A stretch of DNA of 64,000 bases, taken from positions 525,936 through 589,935 of the forward strand of contig NZ_FNGD01000001.1 of assembly GCF_900102895.1 (NCBI RefSeq). The letters run 5' to 3'. Positions within the stretch are counted from its first letter, which is position 1. Every line of letters begins with the position of its first letter. The position numbers were made by a program, and so were the translations under genes. The notes under the pieces are model-generated. The model saw only the letters and a program-made list of their open reading frames with translations, made no database searches and was not told the origin of the DNA. Below are positions 9,390 through 17,202 of the stretch, piece by piece. The stretch is from Arthrobacter sp. ov407. GTDB lineage: Bacteria > Actinomycetota > Actinomycetes > Actinomycetales > Micrococcaceae.

Positions 9390-10369
9390 GCTTCCCGACC
9401 CACCGCCCACGCCGGCTCCGCACCACCCCGGCCATGCGCCGGCTGACGGCCGAACACCGGCTCGCGGCCTCGGAGCTCATCCTGCCTGCCTTCATCCGCG
9501 AAGGCCTGAGTGAGCCCAACGCGATTGCCTCGATGCCCGGCGTGCAGCAGCACACCACCGATTCGCTCCGGCGTGCGGCGGCCGAGGCCGTGCAGCTGGG
9601 CGTCGGCGGCATCATGCTGTTCGGCATCCCCGCGTCCCGGGACGCGCGCGGGACGGCCTCCCTGGACCCCGAGGGTGTGCTGAACAAGGCCATCCGGGAC
9701 GTCCGCGCCGAGGTCGGCGACGAACTCGTGGTCATGAGCGACGTGTGCCTCGACGAATTCACCGACCACGGCCACTGCGGCGTCCTGGACGCCAACGGCT
9801 ACGTCGACAACGATGCGACTCTGGAGATCTACGGCCAGATGGCGGTCGCGCAGGCCGAGGCCGGCGCCCACGTCCTGGGCCCCTCGGGCATGATGGACGG
9901 CCAGGTCGCCGTGATCCGGCAGGCCCTCGAGGACGCCGGGCACGCCAACACCGCCATCGTGGCCTACGCCGCGAAATATGCCTCCGCGTTCTACGGCCCG
10001 TTCCGCGAGGCCGTCGACTCGCAGCTGACCGGCGACCGCCGCACCTACCAGATGGACGCCGCGAACCGCCGGGAGGCGATCTTGGAGGTGGACCTGGACC
10101 TGGCCGAAGGCGCCGACATGGTCATGGTGAAGCCTGCGATGAGCTACCTGGACATCCTCGCCGACGTCGCCGCCATGAGCCCTGTCCCCGTGGCCGCCTA
10201 CCAGATTTCCGGCGAGTACTCGATGATCGAGGCCGCCGCCGCGAACGGCTGGATCGACCGCCGGGCCGCCATCACCGAGTCCGTCCTGGGCATCAAGCGC
10301 GCCGGCGCCAACATGGTGCTGACGTACTGGGCGAGCGAGCTCGCCGGCTGGCTGAAGGAATCCCGGTGA
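9386..10369 (+). CDS. hemB: Delta-aminolevulinic acid dehydratase (porphobilinogen synthase)
   Basis: HemB condenses two 5-aminolevulinates to porphobilinogen. The Schiff-base lysines are visible as Lys197 ([12 protein letters not shown]) and Lys249 ([11 protein letters not shown]). The metal-site segment at residues 119-132 reads [14 protein letters not shown]: two of the three cysteines of zinc enzymes are present but the middle one is Asp, so the metal may not be a simple zinc site. The length of 327 aa is typical. The start is coupled to hemD, and the stop overlaps a GTG start of the next gene (GTGA). Confidence 0.95.
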   Translation: MSFPTHRPRRLRTTPAMRRLTAEHRLAASELILPAFIREGLSEPNAIASMPGVQQHTTDSLRRAAAEAVQLGVGGIMLFGIPASRDARGTASLDPEGVLNKAIRDVRAEVGDELVVMSDVCLDEFTDHGHCGVLDANGYVDNDATLEIYGQMAVAQAEAGAHVLGPSGMMDGQVAVIRQALEDAGHANTAIVAYAAKYASAFYGPFREAVDSQLTGDRRTYQMDAANRREAILEVDLDLAEGADMVMVKPAMSYLDILADVAAMSPVPVAAYQISGEYSMIEAAAANGWIDRRAAITESVLGIKRAGANMVLTYWASELAGWLKESR

Positions 10370-11466
10370 ACGCGGCCCCCGAGCCCCTAAGCTCTTCGCT
10401 CATTCCCACACCCACTGCCCCGGTGGAGTCCAACCGCATCCTCCTCGGCCTGAACACCTTCGGCGACGTCGGCGTCTTCCCGGACGGCCACCCCGTCCCG
10501 CACGCCCAGGTGCTGCGGCAGCTCCTGGAACAGGCCGAACTCGCGGATGAGGTCGGCCTGCACGCCTTCGCAGTGGGGGAGCACCACCGCCGCGACTTCG
10601 CGGTCTCCGCCCCGGAGGTCTTCCTGGCCGCCGCGGCCGCCCGCACCAAGAACATCCGGCTCGGCTCCGCCGTGACAGTCCTCAGCTCTGATGACCCGAT
10701 CCGGGTCTTCCAGCGCTTCGCCACCGTGGACGCCATCTCCGGCGGTCGGGCCGAGGTCATGCTGGGCCGCGGGTCCTTCATCGAATCGTTCCCGCTGTTC
10801 GGCCTCGACCTGGCCGACTACGAGGTCCTCTTCGAGGAAAAGCTCGAGCTCTTCGACAAGGTCCGGGCCCAGAAACCGGTCCATTGGGAGGGACGCACCC
10901 GGCCGGCCATCAACGGCCTGAGCGTCTATCCGCCGCTGGAACACCACCTGCTGCCGGCCTGGATCGGCGTCGGCGGCACCCCCGAATCGGTGCTGCGCTG
11001 CGCCGAATACGGCTACCCGATCATCTTCGCGATCATCGGCGGCCAGCCGCGGTCCTTCGCGCCGCTGGCCAACCTCTACCGTGAGGCCATGGCCAAGTAC
11101 GGGCACCCGATGCAGCAGATGGCCACGCATTCACCCGGCCACGTTGCCGCCACGGATGAGGAAGCCCGCGAGGAGTTCTTCCCGCACTGGCTCGAGCAGC
11201 GCAACAGGATCGGGGCCGAACGCGGCTGGGGTCCGGCCAGCAGGGGCGAGTTCGATGCGATGTGCACGCCTGAGGGAGCCCTGTACGTCGGCTCGCCGGA
11301 AACCGTCGCCGCGAAGGTCGCCCTGCTCAAGAAGAACCTGGGCGTGGACCGCTTTGATCTCAAATACAGCAACGGCACCCTGCCGCACGCGGCCATGATG
11401 CGCTCCATCGAACTCTTCGGCACCGAAGTGGCGCCCCGCGTGGCCGCGCTGCTGGCCGCGCACTGA
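10366..11466 (+). CDS. Luciferase-like (LLM class) flavin-dependent oxidoreductase in the haem operon
   Basis: A 366-aa TIM-barrel flavin monooxygenase-family protein. Blocks typical of the family are [70 protein letters not shown] and [16 protein letters not shown]. The substrate is unknown, and the sequence does not tell FMN from F420 use. The GTG start overlaps the hemB stop by 4 nt, and hemL follows after 28 bp, so it is translated as part of the haem operon. The placement suggests a job tied to tetrapyrroles or to redox protection of the pathway, but that is inference from position only. Confidence 0.85.
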   Translation: MNAAPEPLSSSLIPTPTAPVESNRILLGLNTFGDVGVFPDGHPVPHAQVLRQLLEQAELADEVGLHAFAVGEHHRRDFAVSAPEVFLAAAAARTKNIRLGSAVTVLSSDDPIRVFQRFATVDAISGGRAEVMLGRGSFIESFPLFGLDLADYEVLFEEKLELFDKVRAQKPVHWEGRTRPAINGLSVYPPLEHHLLPAWIGVGGTPESVLRCAEYGYPIIFAIIGGQPRSFAPLANLYREAMAKYGHPMQQMATHSPGHVAATDEEAREEFFPHWLEQRNRIGAERGWGPASRGEFDAMCTPEGALYVGSPETVAAKVALLKKNLGVDRFDLKYSNGTLPHAAMMRSIELFGTEVAPRVAALLAAH

Positions 11467-11495
11467 CCTGGCCGCGAACTGAAAGAATAGGAACC

Positions 11496-12827
11496 ATGAC
11501 ATCCAGCATGCCTCGCAACGAGGAACTCTTTGACCGCGCCCGCCAGTTGATGCCGGGCGGCGTGAACTCACCCGTGCGCGCCTTCGGCTCCGTGGGCGGG
11601 ACGCCGCGGTTCATGGTGTCCGCCAAGGGTGCCTACCTGACCGACGCCGACGGTGCCGACTACGTCGACCTCGTCTGCTCCTGGGGCCCGGCGCTGCTGG
11701 GACACGCCCACCCGGCGGTCCTCGCCGCCGTCCACGCCGCCGTCGACCGCGGACTGTCCTTCGGCGCCTCCACGCCGGACGAGGCCAACCTCGCCGCCAT
11801 CGTCAAGGAGCGCGTCCCGGCCGCCGAACGCGTCCGGATGGTCTCCACCGGCACCGAGGCGACCATGACCGCCGTCCGGCTGGCCCGCGGCTTCACCGGG
11901 CGGAACCTCATCATCAAGTTCGCCGGCTGCTACCACGGCCACCTCGACGGACTCCTCGCCGCCGCGGGCTCCGGCCTGGCGACCCTCGCGCTGCCCGGCT
12001 CGGCCGGCGTCACCGCCGCGACTGCCGCCGAAACCCTCGTGCTGCCTTACAACGACCTCGACGCCGTCGAGGCCGCCTTCGCCAAGCACGGCGACAGCAT
12101 CGCCGCCGTCATCACCGAAGCCGCTCCGGCCAACATGGGCGTGGTCACCCCCGCCGAGGGCTTCAACGCGGGCCTTTCCCGGATCACCCGCGAGCACGGC
12201 GCCCTGCTGATCCTCGACGAGGTCCTGACCGGCTTCCGCACCGGCTACTCCGGCTACTGGGGCCTGACCGGAGGGGCGGCCGACGCGGCAGAGCCGTGGG
12301 CCCCGGACCTGCTGACATTCGGGAAAGTGATTGGCGGCGGCCTGCCGACGGCGGCCCTCGCCGGACGCGCGGACGTCATGGACTACCTGGCGCCCCTGGG
12401 CCCCGTCTACCAGGCCGGGACGCTGTCCGGTAACCCGGTGGCCATGGCCGCCGGGGTCGCGACCCTCACACACGCCACCCCCGAGGTCTATTCGTTCGTG
12501 GACGCCCGCTCGCTCGAACTCTCCGCGGCGCTGTCCTCCGCGCTCGACGCGGCCGGCGTGGACCATTCCATCCAGCGCGCCGGGAACCTGTTCTCGGTGG
12601 CCTTCGGCACGGGCGCCCGGGGCGTCCACAACTATGACGACGCCCAGGGCCAGGAAGTGTTCCGCTACGCCCCGTTCTTCCACTCCATGCTGGACTCCGG
12701 GGTCTACCTGCCCCCGTCGGTCTTCGAGGCCTGGTTCCTCTCCGCCGCGCACGACGACACCGCGATGAACCGGATCTTCGACGCCCTCCCGGCCGCGGCG
12801 AAGGCGGCGGCCGCCGCGAAGGCCTAG
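11496..12827 (+). CDS. hemL: Glutamate-1-semialdehyde 2,1-aminomutase
   Basis: HemL is a PLP enzyme that converts glutamate-1-semialdehyde to 5-aminolevulinate, acting right after HemA. The PLP lysine is Lys277 in [16 protein letters not shown]. Other family blocks are [52 protein letters not shown] and [11 protein letters not shown]. The protein is 443 aa. AGGAA lies very close to the ATG. This is the last gene of the haem cluster, followed by a strong inverted-repeat terminator. With hemA, E, Y, Q, H, C, D and B in the same 12.8 kb, the route from glutamyl-tRNA to haem b is complete here. Confidence 0.96.
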   Translation: MTSSMPRNEELFDRARQLMPGGVNSPVRAFGSVGGTPRFMVSAKGAYLTDADGADYVDLVCSWGPALLGHAHPAVLAAVHAAVDRGLSFGASTPDEANLAAIVKERVPAAERVRMVSTGTEATMTAVRLARGFTGRNLIIKFAGCYHGHLDGLLAAAGSGLATLALPGSAGVTAATAAETLVLPYNDLDAVEAAFAKHGDSIAAVITEAAPANMGVVTPAEGFNAGLSRITREHGALLILDEVLTGFRTGYSGYWGLTGGAADAAEPWAPDLLTFGKVIGGGLPTAALAGRADVMDYLAPLGPVYQAGTLSGNPVAMAAGVATLTHATPEVYSFVDARSLELSAALSSALDAAGVDHSIQRAGNLFSVAFGTGARGVHNYDDAQGQEVFRYAPFFHSMLDSGVYLPPSVFEAWFLSAAHDDTAMNRIFDALPAAAKAAAAAKA

Positions 12828-12862
12828 GGCCGGGACGCCAGTTCCGGCGTCGTTGTTAAACA

Positions 12863-12898
12863 CTTTGGGCACCCGCCGCGGCGGGTGCCCAAAGTTTT
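12863..12898. terminator. Bidirectional terminator between convergent hemL and metQ
   Basis: 15-bp perfect arms (CTTTGGGCACCCGCC at 12863-12877 and its complement at 12880-12894) are followed by TTTTC on the plus strand. Its place between two converging genes suggests it serves both; the T-run is better for hemL. Confidence 0.88.
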
Positions 12899-12919
12899 CA
12901 AGCGGTCATGGAACCGGGT

Positions 12920-13762
12920 CTAGAAAGCCACGGCCACGTCGCCGTTGGGCCATTCCTTTTCGATGAAGGCCTTGACCTCGGGGGAGTGCAGGAGCTCTTC
13001 GAGCTTCTTGATCCGGGGATCTTCCTTGGAATCCTCGCGCCAGGCCAGGAAGTTCGCGTAGGGGTTGTTCTTCACAGACTCCACGGCCAGGGCGTTTTGG
13101 GTGCTCAGCCCGGCTTTGAGGATGAAGTTGCCGTTGATCAGGGCCAGATCCACCGAGGGGTCCTTGAGGTCGTTGATCAGCAATTCGGGCTGGTTCTCGG
13201 AGAACTTCAGCTTCTTGGGGTTCTGCTCATCGGTGATGGTCAGTACCGAGGTGTCGTCCTTGATGTCCTTGACCAGGCCTGCGGCCTGGAGGACCTTGAG
13301 GGCACGGACCTGGTTGGACGGGTCATTCGTGATGGCGACCTTGGCCCCGTCCTTGATGTCCTTGATGTCCTTGACCTTCTCCGAGAACGCGGCGTACGGC
13401 TCGATGTGCACGCCGGCACCGTGGCCGAACTTGTAGTCCTTGGTCTTCACCTGGTCCTCGAACCAGGGCAGGTGCTGGTAATAGTTGGCGTCCAGGGAAC
13501 CATCGCTCAGCGCGGTGTTGGGCGTCTGGTAATCCTCGATCTCCTTGATGTCCAGCTTCAAGCCGGCCTTCGGAGCGAGGTCCTGGTTGATGAACTCGAG
13601 GATTTTGGCCTGCGGCACGGGGCTGGCCCCAACCGTGAGCGTGGCGGGCTTGGCCGGGTCGAGGGTCGTGACCTGGGCACTGGGGGTGGACGAACCACCG
13701 CAAGCCGTCAGCGCCAGGGCAGTGACAATGCCGGTGGCCAGGAGGGTAAGTGACTTACGCAT
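12920..13762 (-). CDS. metQ: MetQ/NlpA-family methionine-binding lipoprotein
   Basis: This is the extracytoplasmic substrate-binding subunit of a methionine ABC importer. From ATG 13762 it is 280 aa, with a basic start (MRKS), a hydrophobic stretch and the lipobox LTAC (Cys21). The mature part has NlpA-family features: LTVGASPVPQAKIL, LDANYYQHLPWFED and the end block KEDPRIKKLEELLHSPEVKAFIEKEW. A GAAAGGA ribosome site lies 7-9 nt before the ATG, which decides it over a GTG at 13795. It is the last gene of metN-metI-metQ, separated from metI by 160 bp. The ligand is inferred from family and operon; D-methionine or related compounds are possible. Confidence 0.92.
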   Translation of the reverse strand: MRKSLTLLATGIVTALALTACGGSSTPSAQVTTLDPAKPATLTVGASPVPQAKILEFINQDLAPKAGLKLDIKEIEDYQTPNTALSDGSLDANYYQHLPWFEDQVKTKDYKFGHGAGVHIEPYAAFSEKVKDIKDIKDGAKVAITNDPSNQVRALKVLQAAGLVKDIKDDTSVLTITDEQNPKKLKFSENQPELLINDLKDPSVDLALINGNFILKAGLSTQNALAVESVKNNPYANFLAWREDSKEDPRIKKLEELLHSPEVKAFIEKEWPNGDVAVAF

Positions 13763-13923
13763 TGGATGCGTTCCTTTCGAAATAGCTGGATTCACGACGT
13801 CGGAGCCGTGGTCCGCGCCGATGCAGAGGGCGGCTACCCGCTGCAGGATGGTGGTGCGGGAATCGGTGGGCGGCCGGGGTGGGCCGGACTGCCGGAGTCA
13901 GTGGTCGCTGGAACCGGGATTCG

Positions 13924-14595
13924 TCAGCGGTGGTCGAGGCTGCGGGAAATCCGCTCGCCCACCAGTTGGATGATCTGGACCAGGACAATGATCAGCACGA
14001 TGGTGACGAGCATGACCGTGACGTCGAAACGCTGGAAACCGTAGTTGTAGGCCAGCTTGCCGAGGCCGCCGCCGCCGACGAGCCCGGCCATGGCGGAGAA
14101 ACCCACAAGGGTGACCACCGTGGTGGTGACGGCCGCGACGAGGGCGGGAAGGGATTCGCGCAGCATTACCTTGTTGATGACCTGCATCCTGGTGGATCCC
14201 ATGACCTGGGCGGCGTCGATCTTGCCCTGGTGCACATCGCGGAGGCAGTTTTCGACAAGCCGGGCGAAGAACGGGATGGTGCCGATCGAGAGGGACACCG
14301 AGGCGGCGATGGGGCCGAGGCTCGTGCCGGTTAGTGCACGGGCCAAGGGAATCAGCGCCACCATGAGGATGGCGAAGGGAACGGAACGGGTGATGTTGAC
14401 GATCACGTCGCTGAGGAGCCGGTTGATGACCGGCATCGGGCGCAGTCCGCCCGGGGCGGAGACGTGCAGGAAAACGCCCAGCGGCAAGCCGATCAGCACG
14501 GTGAACATGGACGATATGCCCACCATCTGCAAGGTTTCGATGATGGCTTCGGGGAGGGCCTTGGCCAGGACGGGATTGCTGAAAATGTCGTTCAT
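13924..14595 (-). CDS. metI: Methionine ABC transporter permease
   Basis: Inner-membrane subunit of the MetNIQ importer, 223 aa, with five or so hydrophobic helices. The coupling (EAA-like) loop MGSTRMQVINKVMLRESLPALVAAVTTT is visible in the C-terminal half and would contact MetN. NITRSVPFAILMVALIPLAR is another conserved block. Start and stop are coupled to metN: the metN TAA and metI ATG share one base (TAATG). Confidence 0.94.
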   Translation of the reverse strand: MNDIFSNPVLAKALPEAIIETLQMVGISSMFTVLIGLPLGVFLHVSAPGGLRPMPVINRLLSDVIVNITRSVPFAILMVALIPLARALTGTSLGPIAASVSLSIGTIPFFARLVENCLRDVHQGKIDAAQVMGSTRMQVINKVMLRESLPALVAAVTTTVVTLVGFSAMAGLVGGGGLGKLAYNYGFQRFDVTVMLVTIVLIIVLVQIIQLVGERISRSLDHR

Positions 14596-15668
14596 TAGTT
14601 ACCTCCCCGTTCCGCGGTGGCGGGGACAGAGGCCGGAAGAGCCGGGTTGGCGAAGTCGGGGTCTGCAGTTGCGGCGGGGGCCGAAAGCTTGGCGGTGATG
14701 CCGCGCTGGTGCAGGTAGGCAAGTACGGCGTCGAAGTCGGCGTTTTCCGCCAGCTGAACGCGCAGGTGGCCGAACTGCTCGCCGCCGAGGGTCTCGACGC
14801 TGCCGGCCAGGACATTGATGTCAATGTCGAAATGCCGGGCGACCCCGGTGAGGACGGGTTCTTTGGCGCTGTCGCCGGAGAAGAGGATCTCCAGCACCGG
14901 TCCGCGCTGCAGGGCGCCCGGCAGTGGCTCCGACGGAGGCAGGGGGAGCAGCGCGCGTGCCAGCCTGCTTTCCAGATCACCTGCCACGTCCCGCAGGGCG
15001 CCGTGTTCGACGATGCGGCCACCGGAGAGCAGGGACACGGATTCGCAGACGCGCTTCACAACGTTCATCTCGTGCGTGATGATCAGCACGGTGAGCTGCA
15101 GGCGCTGGGTGAGGTCCTGGATCAGGTCCAGGATTTCATCCGTGGTGGCCGGATCCAGCGCCGAGGTCGGCTCGTCGCACAGCAACACATCCGGGTCCGA
15201 GGCAAGGGCGCGGGCGATGCCGACGCGTTGGCGTTGGCCGCCCGAAAGCTGCGAAGGGTAGGCGTTCTCGAACCCTTCGAGTCCCACTAGCCTCAGGAGC
15301 TCGGCAACCCGGGTCCGGATTTGGTCCTTCGGAGTCTTTACGAGTTCCAGCGGGTGCGCCACGTTGCCGGCCGCGGTCCGGGAATCCATCAGGTTCGCGT
15401 GCTGAAAGACCATGCCGATGCGCCGCCGCGCAGCGCGGATCTCCGAGTCCTTAACGGAGCTGAGCTCGGTTCCGTCGATGCTGACGGAACCCGACGTCGG
15501 ACGGTCCAGCAGGGTAAGGCAGCGCACGAGGGTCGACTTGCCGGCCCCGGAGTGGCCGATGATGCCGTGTATGGAGCCCTTCGGCACGGAGAGGGTGACG
15601 CCGTCGAGGGCCACCACTTCCTTTTTGCCCTGCTGGTAGACCTTGCGAAGGTCGGTAACTGTGATCAT
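14595..15668 (-). CDS. metN: Methionine ABC transporter ATP-binding protein with NIL domain
   Basis: The ATPase drives methionine uptake. Walker A is GHSGAGKST (38-46), the signature is LSGGQRQRVGIARAL, Walker B is VLLCDEPTSALDP and the switch His is in IITHEM. The C-terminal about 90 residues (VLEILFSGDSAKEPVLTGV to HLRVQLAEN) match the NIL domain, where methionine binding inhibits transport in E. coli MetN. From ATG 15668, preceded by AAGGGA, it is 357 aa. About 50 bp of leader separates it from a promoter framed by an inverted repeat. Confidence 0.95.
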   Translation of the reverse strand: MITVTDLRKVYQQGKKEVVALDGVTLSVPKGSIHGIIGHSGAGKSTLVRCLTLLDRPTSGSVSIDGTELSSVKDSEIRAARRRIGMVFQHANLMDSRTAAGNVAHPLELVKTPKDQIRTRVAELLRLVGLEGFENAYPSQLSGGQRQRVGIARALASDPDVLLCDEPTSALDPATTDEILDLIQDLTQRLQLTVLIITHEMNVVKRVCESVSLLSGGRIVEHGALRDVAGDLESRLARALLPLPPSEPLPGALQRGPVLEILFSGDSAKEPVLTGVARHFDIDINVLAGSVETLGGEQFGHLRVQLAENADFDAVLAYLHQRGITAKLSAPAATADPDFANPALPASVPATAERGGN

Positions 15669-15718
15669 TAATCCCTTGGCGGTTGGGTGTAGGCGCGGCA
15701 TAACACACGCACGGTTCT

Positions 15719-15770
15719 GAACTAAATTATGTCAGCGCCGTCTTTTGGCAGCCAATTTCGAATTTAGTTC
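15719..15770 (-). promoter_or_regulatory. metNIQ promoter framed by a perfect inverted repeat
   Basis: GAACTAAATT (15719-15728) and AATTTAGTTC (15761-15770) are exact complements separated by 32 bp. Read on the minus strand, TTGGCT and CATAAT with an 18-bp spacer form a -35/-10 pair. One arm lies just upstream of the -35, and the other overlaps and follows the -10. This is the layout of a repressor that brackets its promoter. I do not recognise it as a known methionine regulator box and see no SAM riboswitch fold in the short leader. Confidence 0.62.
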
Positions 15771-15978
15771 GTAACAAAGGGTGATCAGATGTGGAAAATT
15801 TGAGATAGAGCGCAAAGCGCCGGGCGCCGCGCAGGGCAGGGTTGCAGCTTGCGGAATCCCCGACCGTCACAAAGTCGCGGGCGCACGTGGGTCCGGCATG
15901 TGATCTCCGTCCCAAAGGAGTCGCGGCTGGCCCGTCCTGCGGTAGACGAACGGTGGTAGCGGGCCTGGACTGGCTCGG
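15771..15978. other. Intergenic stretch, no feature recognised
   Basis: The 310 bp between metN and the exonuclease gene hold the metN promoter at the left. The rest, including GC-rich GCGCCGGGCGCCGCGC, shows no convincing gene or T-tailed hairpin. The exonuclease transcript probably ends here. Confidence 0.4.
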
Positions 15979-16689
15979 CTAGAAGTCGCCGCGGCTGGCG
16001 TCCTCGGGAGGCAGGACGGGCCAGTCACCTTCGATGACCGCTGCCGGCTTCGTCTTGCGCAGGTAGCTTTGGAAATCCGCGGCCTGGGCCGAGGCCCATT
16101 CGACCTGAAGCTGGTGCAGGTTACTCGCCGGCATCCTGAGCTTGGGGAATTTTCCGGCCATGGCATCGAGCATGCGCAGGGTCGCCAGCGCGTCGGCGGC
16201 CGAGGTGTGGGCGTTGTCCAGGCCCACGCCGTATTCCTCGCACAGTGCGGTGAGCGTGCGCTTGCCCTTGCGGTACCGGTCCACCTGCTTGTTCATGATG
16301 TAGGGGTCCAAAACGGGGAAGCGGCTCAACTGCGGGACGCCGTAGCGGGCCGACTCGGCCGCGAGCACGGTGAAGTCGTAGCTGGCGTTGAAGGCAATGA
16401 CGGGCACGTCGGCGTCGAACAGCTCCTGCAGCACGGCAGCGAGTTCGCGCGTCACTTCCGCGGCGGGGCGGCCTTCGCTGCGGGCCTTCTCGGTCGTGAC
16501 GCCGTGGATGTCGCTGGCCTCGGTGGGAATCTCAACGCCGGGGTCGGCGAGCCACTCGTGTTCCTTGACGATCCCGCCGTCAGCGTCCACCACGGTGATG
16601 GATGCTGTGACGATCCGCGCCGCGCGGGAGTTGCGGCCCGTTGTTTCGAGGTCGAAGGCTGCGCGGGGGAGGCTGTTCCAAGTGCTCAT
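15979..16689 (-). CDS. DEDDh-family 3'-5' exonuclease (DnaQ-like)
   Basis: A 236-aa stand-alone proofreading-type exonuclease domain acting on DNA or RNA 3' ends with two metal ions. The catalytic residues are visible as FDLETT (Asp13, Glu15), the Asp in NASYDFTVLA, and His with Asp in NAHTSAADALATLRMLDAM. The extra C-terminal segment after LRMPASNL is Trp-rich and unassigned. ATG 16689 is preceded by no Shine-Dalgarno sequence, but a TAGCTT hexamer ends 6 nt upstream, consistent with a leaderless transcript. It diverges from the alkyltransferase-like gene. The substrate is not predictable from sequence. Confidence 0.9.
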   Translation of the reverse strand: MSTWNSLPRAAFDLETTGRNSRAARIVTASITVVDADGGIVKEHEWLADPGVEIPTEASDIHGVTTEKARSEGRPAAEVTRELAAVLQELFDADVPVIAFNASYDFTVLAAESARYGVPQLSRFPVLDPYIMNKQVDRYRKGKRTLTALCEEYGVGLDNAHTSAADALATLRMLDAMAGKFPKLRMPASNLHQLQVEWASAQAADFQSYLRKTKPAAVIEGDWPVLPPEDASRGDF

Positions 16690-16695
16690 GCTTCA

Positions 16696-16701
16696 AAGCT
16701 A
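16696..16701 (-). promoter_or_regulatory. -10 element (TAGCTT), leaderless exonuclease transcript
   Basis: TAGCTT lies exactly 6 nt before the ATG at 16689, which puts the expected transcription start at or next to the start codon. No clear -35. Confidence 0.5.
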
Positions 16702-16773
16702 CCTGCTGCCTCCGACAGTTCTTGACCGCCGTGCCCGCGTGCCGTCAGGACACGGGCTACGCACCGGAACGGC

Positions 16774-16779
16774 TAGGCT
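16774..16779 (+). promoter_or_regulatory. -10 element (TAGGCT), leaderless atl transcript
   Basis: TAGGCT ends exactly 6 nt before ATG 16786, and no ribosome site is present. Same geometry as eight other genes in this window. Confidence 0.55.
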
Positions 16780-16785
16780 GGATCG

Positions 16786-17202
16786 ATGCGGATGGAGTAT
16801 GTGGAGGCGGTGCTGGAGCTCGTGGCGTTGATCCCGGCCGGCACTGCGGTGGCCTACGGCGACGTCGCGGAACTCCTCGGCTCCGGCGGCCCGCGCCAGG
16901 TAGGTTCCGTTATGAGCCGCCACGGCAGCAGTGTGCCCTGGTGGCGCGTCCTGAAGGCCAGCGGGGACGCGCCGCCCGGGCTCGAGCACGAGGCACTGGC
17001 GCTCTATCTGCAGGAGGGGACGCCGCTGCTGGGCAGTTACGACGATTTCCTCCGGACCGGCGAGGGACGCTGGCGCGTTGACCTGGCCTCCGGCCGATGG
17101 GCGCCCGCCGACGCCGACTTCGACCGGATCGATGCCATCGCTGAGCGCCTCGAGCGGGAGTCACATAAATTGTCGGTACCGGATGATGAAATGACCGTGT
17201 GA
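16786..17202 (+). CDS. Alkyltransferase-like protein (ATL)
   Basis: A 138-aa protein with the DNA-binding domain of O6-alkylguanine methyltransferases: IPAGTAVAYGDVAELLG, then GGPRQVGSVMSRHG (helix-turn-helix with Arg finger region). The active-site motif PCHRV is replaced by PWWRV at 51-55, so there is no acceptor cysteine. ATL proteins of this sort bind alkylated bases and flag them for nucleotide-excision repair rather than removing the group. The C-terminal third is not part of the domain. Its stop overlaps the adnA GTG start (GTGTGA), linking it to the double-strand-break machinery downstream. Confidence 0.9.
   Translation: MRMEYVEAVLELVALIPAGTAVAYGDVAELLGSGGPRQVGSVMSRHGSSVPWWRVLKASGDAPPGLEHEALALYLQEGTPLLGSYDDFLRTGEGRWRVDLASGRWAPADADFDRIDAIAERLERESHKLSVPDDEMTV

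Noticed and set aside
12863..12894. Similarity between TTTGGGCAC in the hemL terminator and the hemE direct repeat
   Set aside because: Only nine bases match, the contexts differ (terminator stem versus promoter), and a shared regulator would not be expected to use a terminator stem.
15668..15718. SAM-sensing riboswitch before metN
   Set aside because: Only about 50 nt lie between the promoter and the start codon, too short for the known SAM aptamers, and no matching helices are seen.
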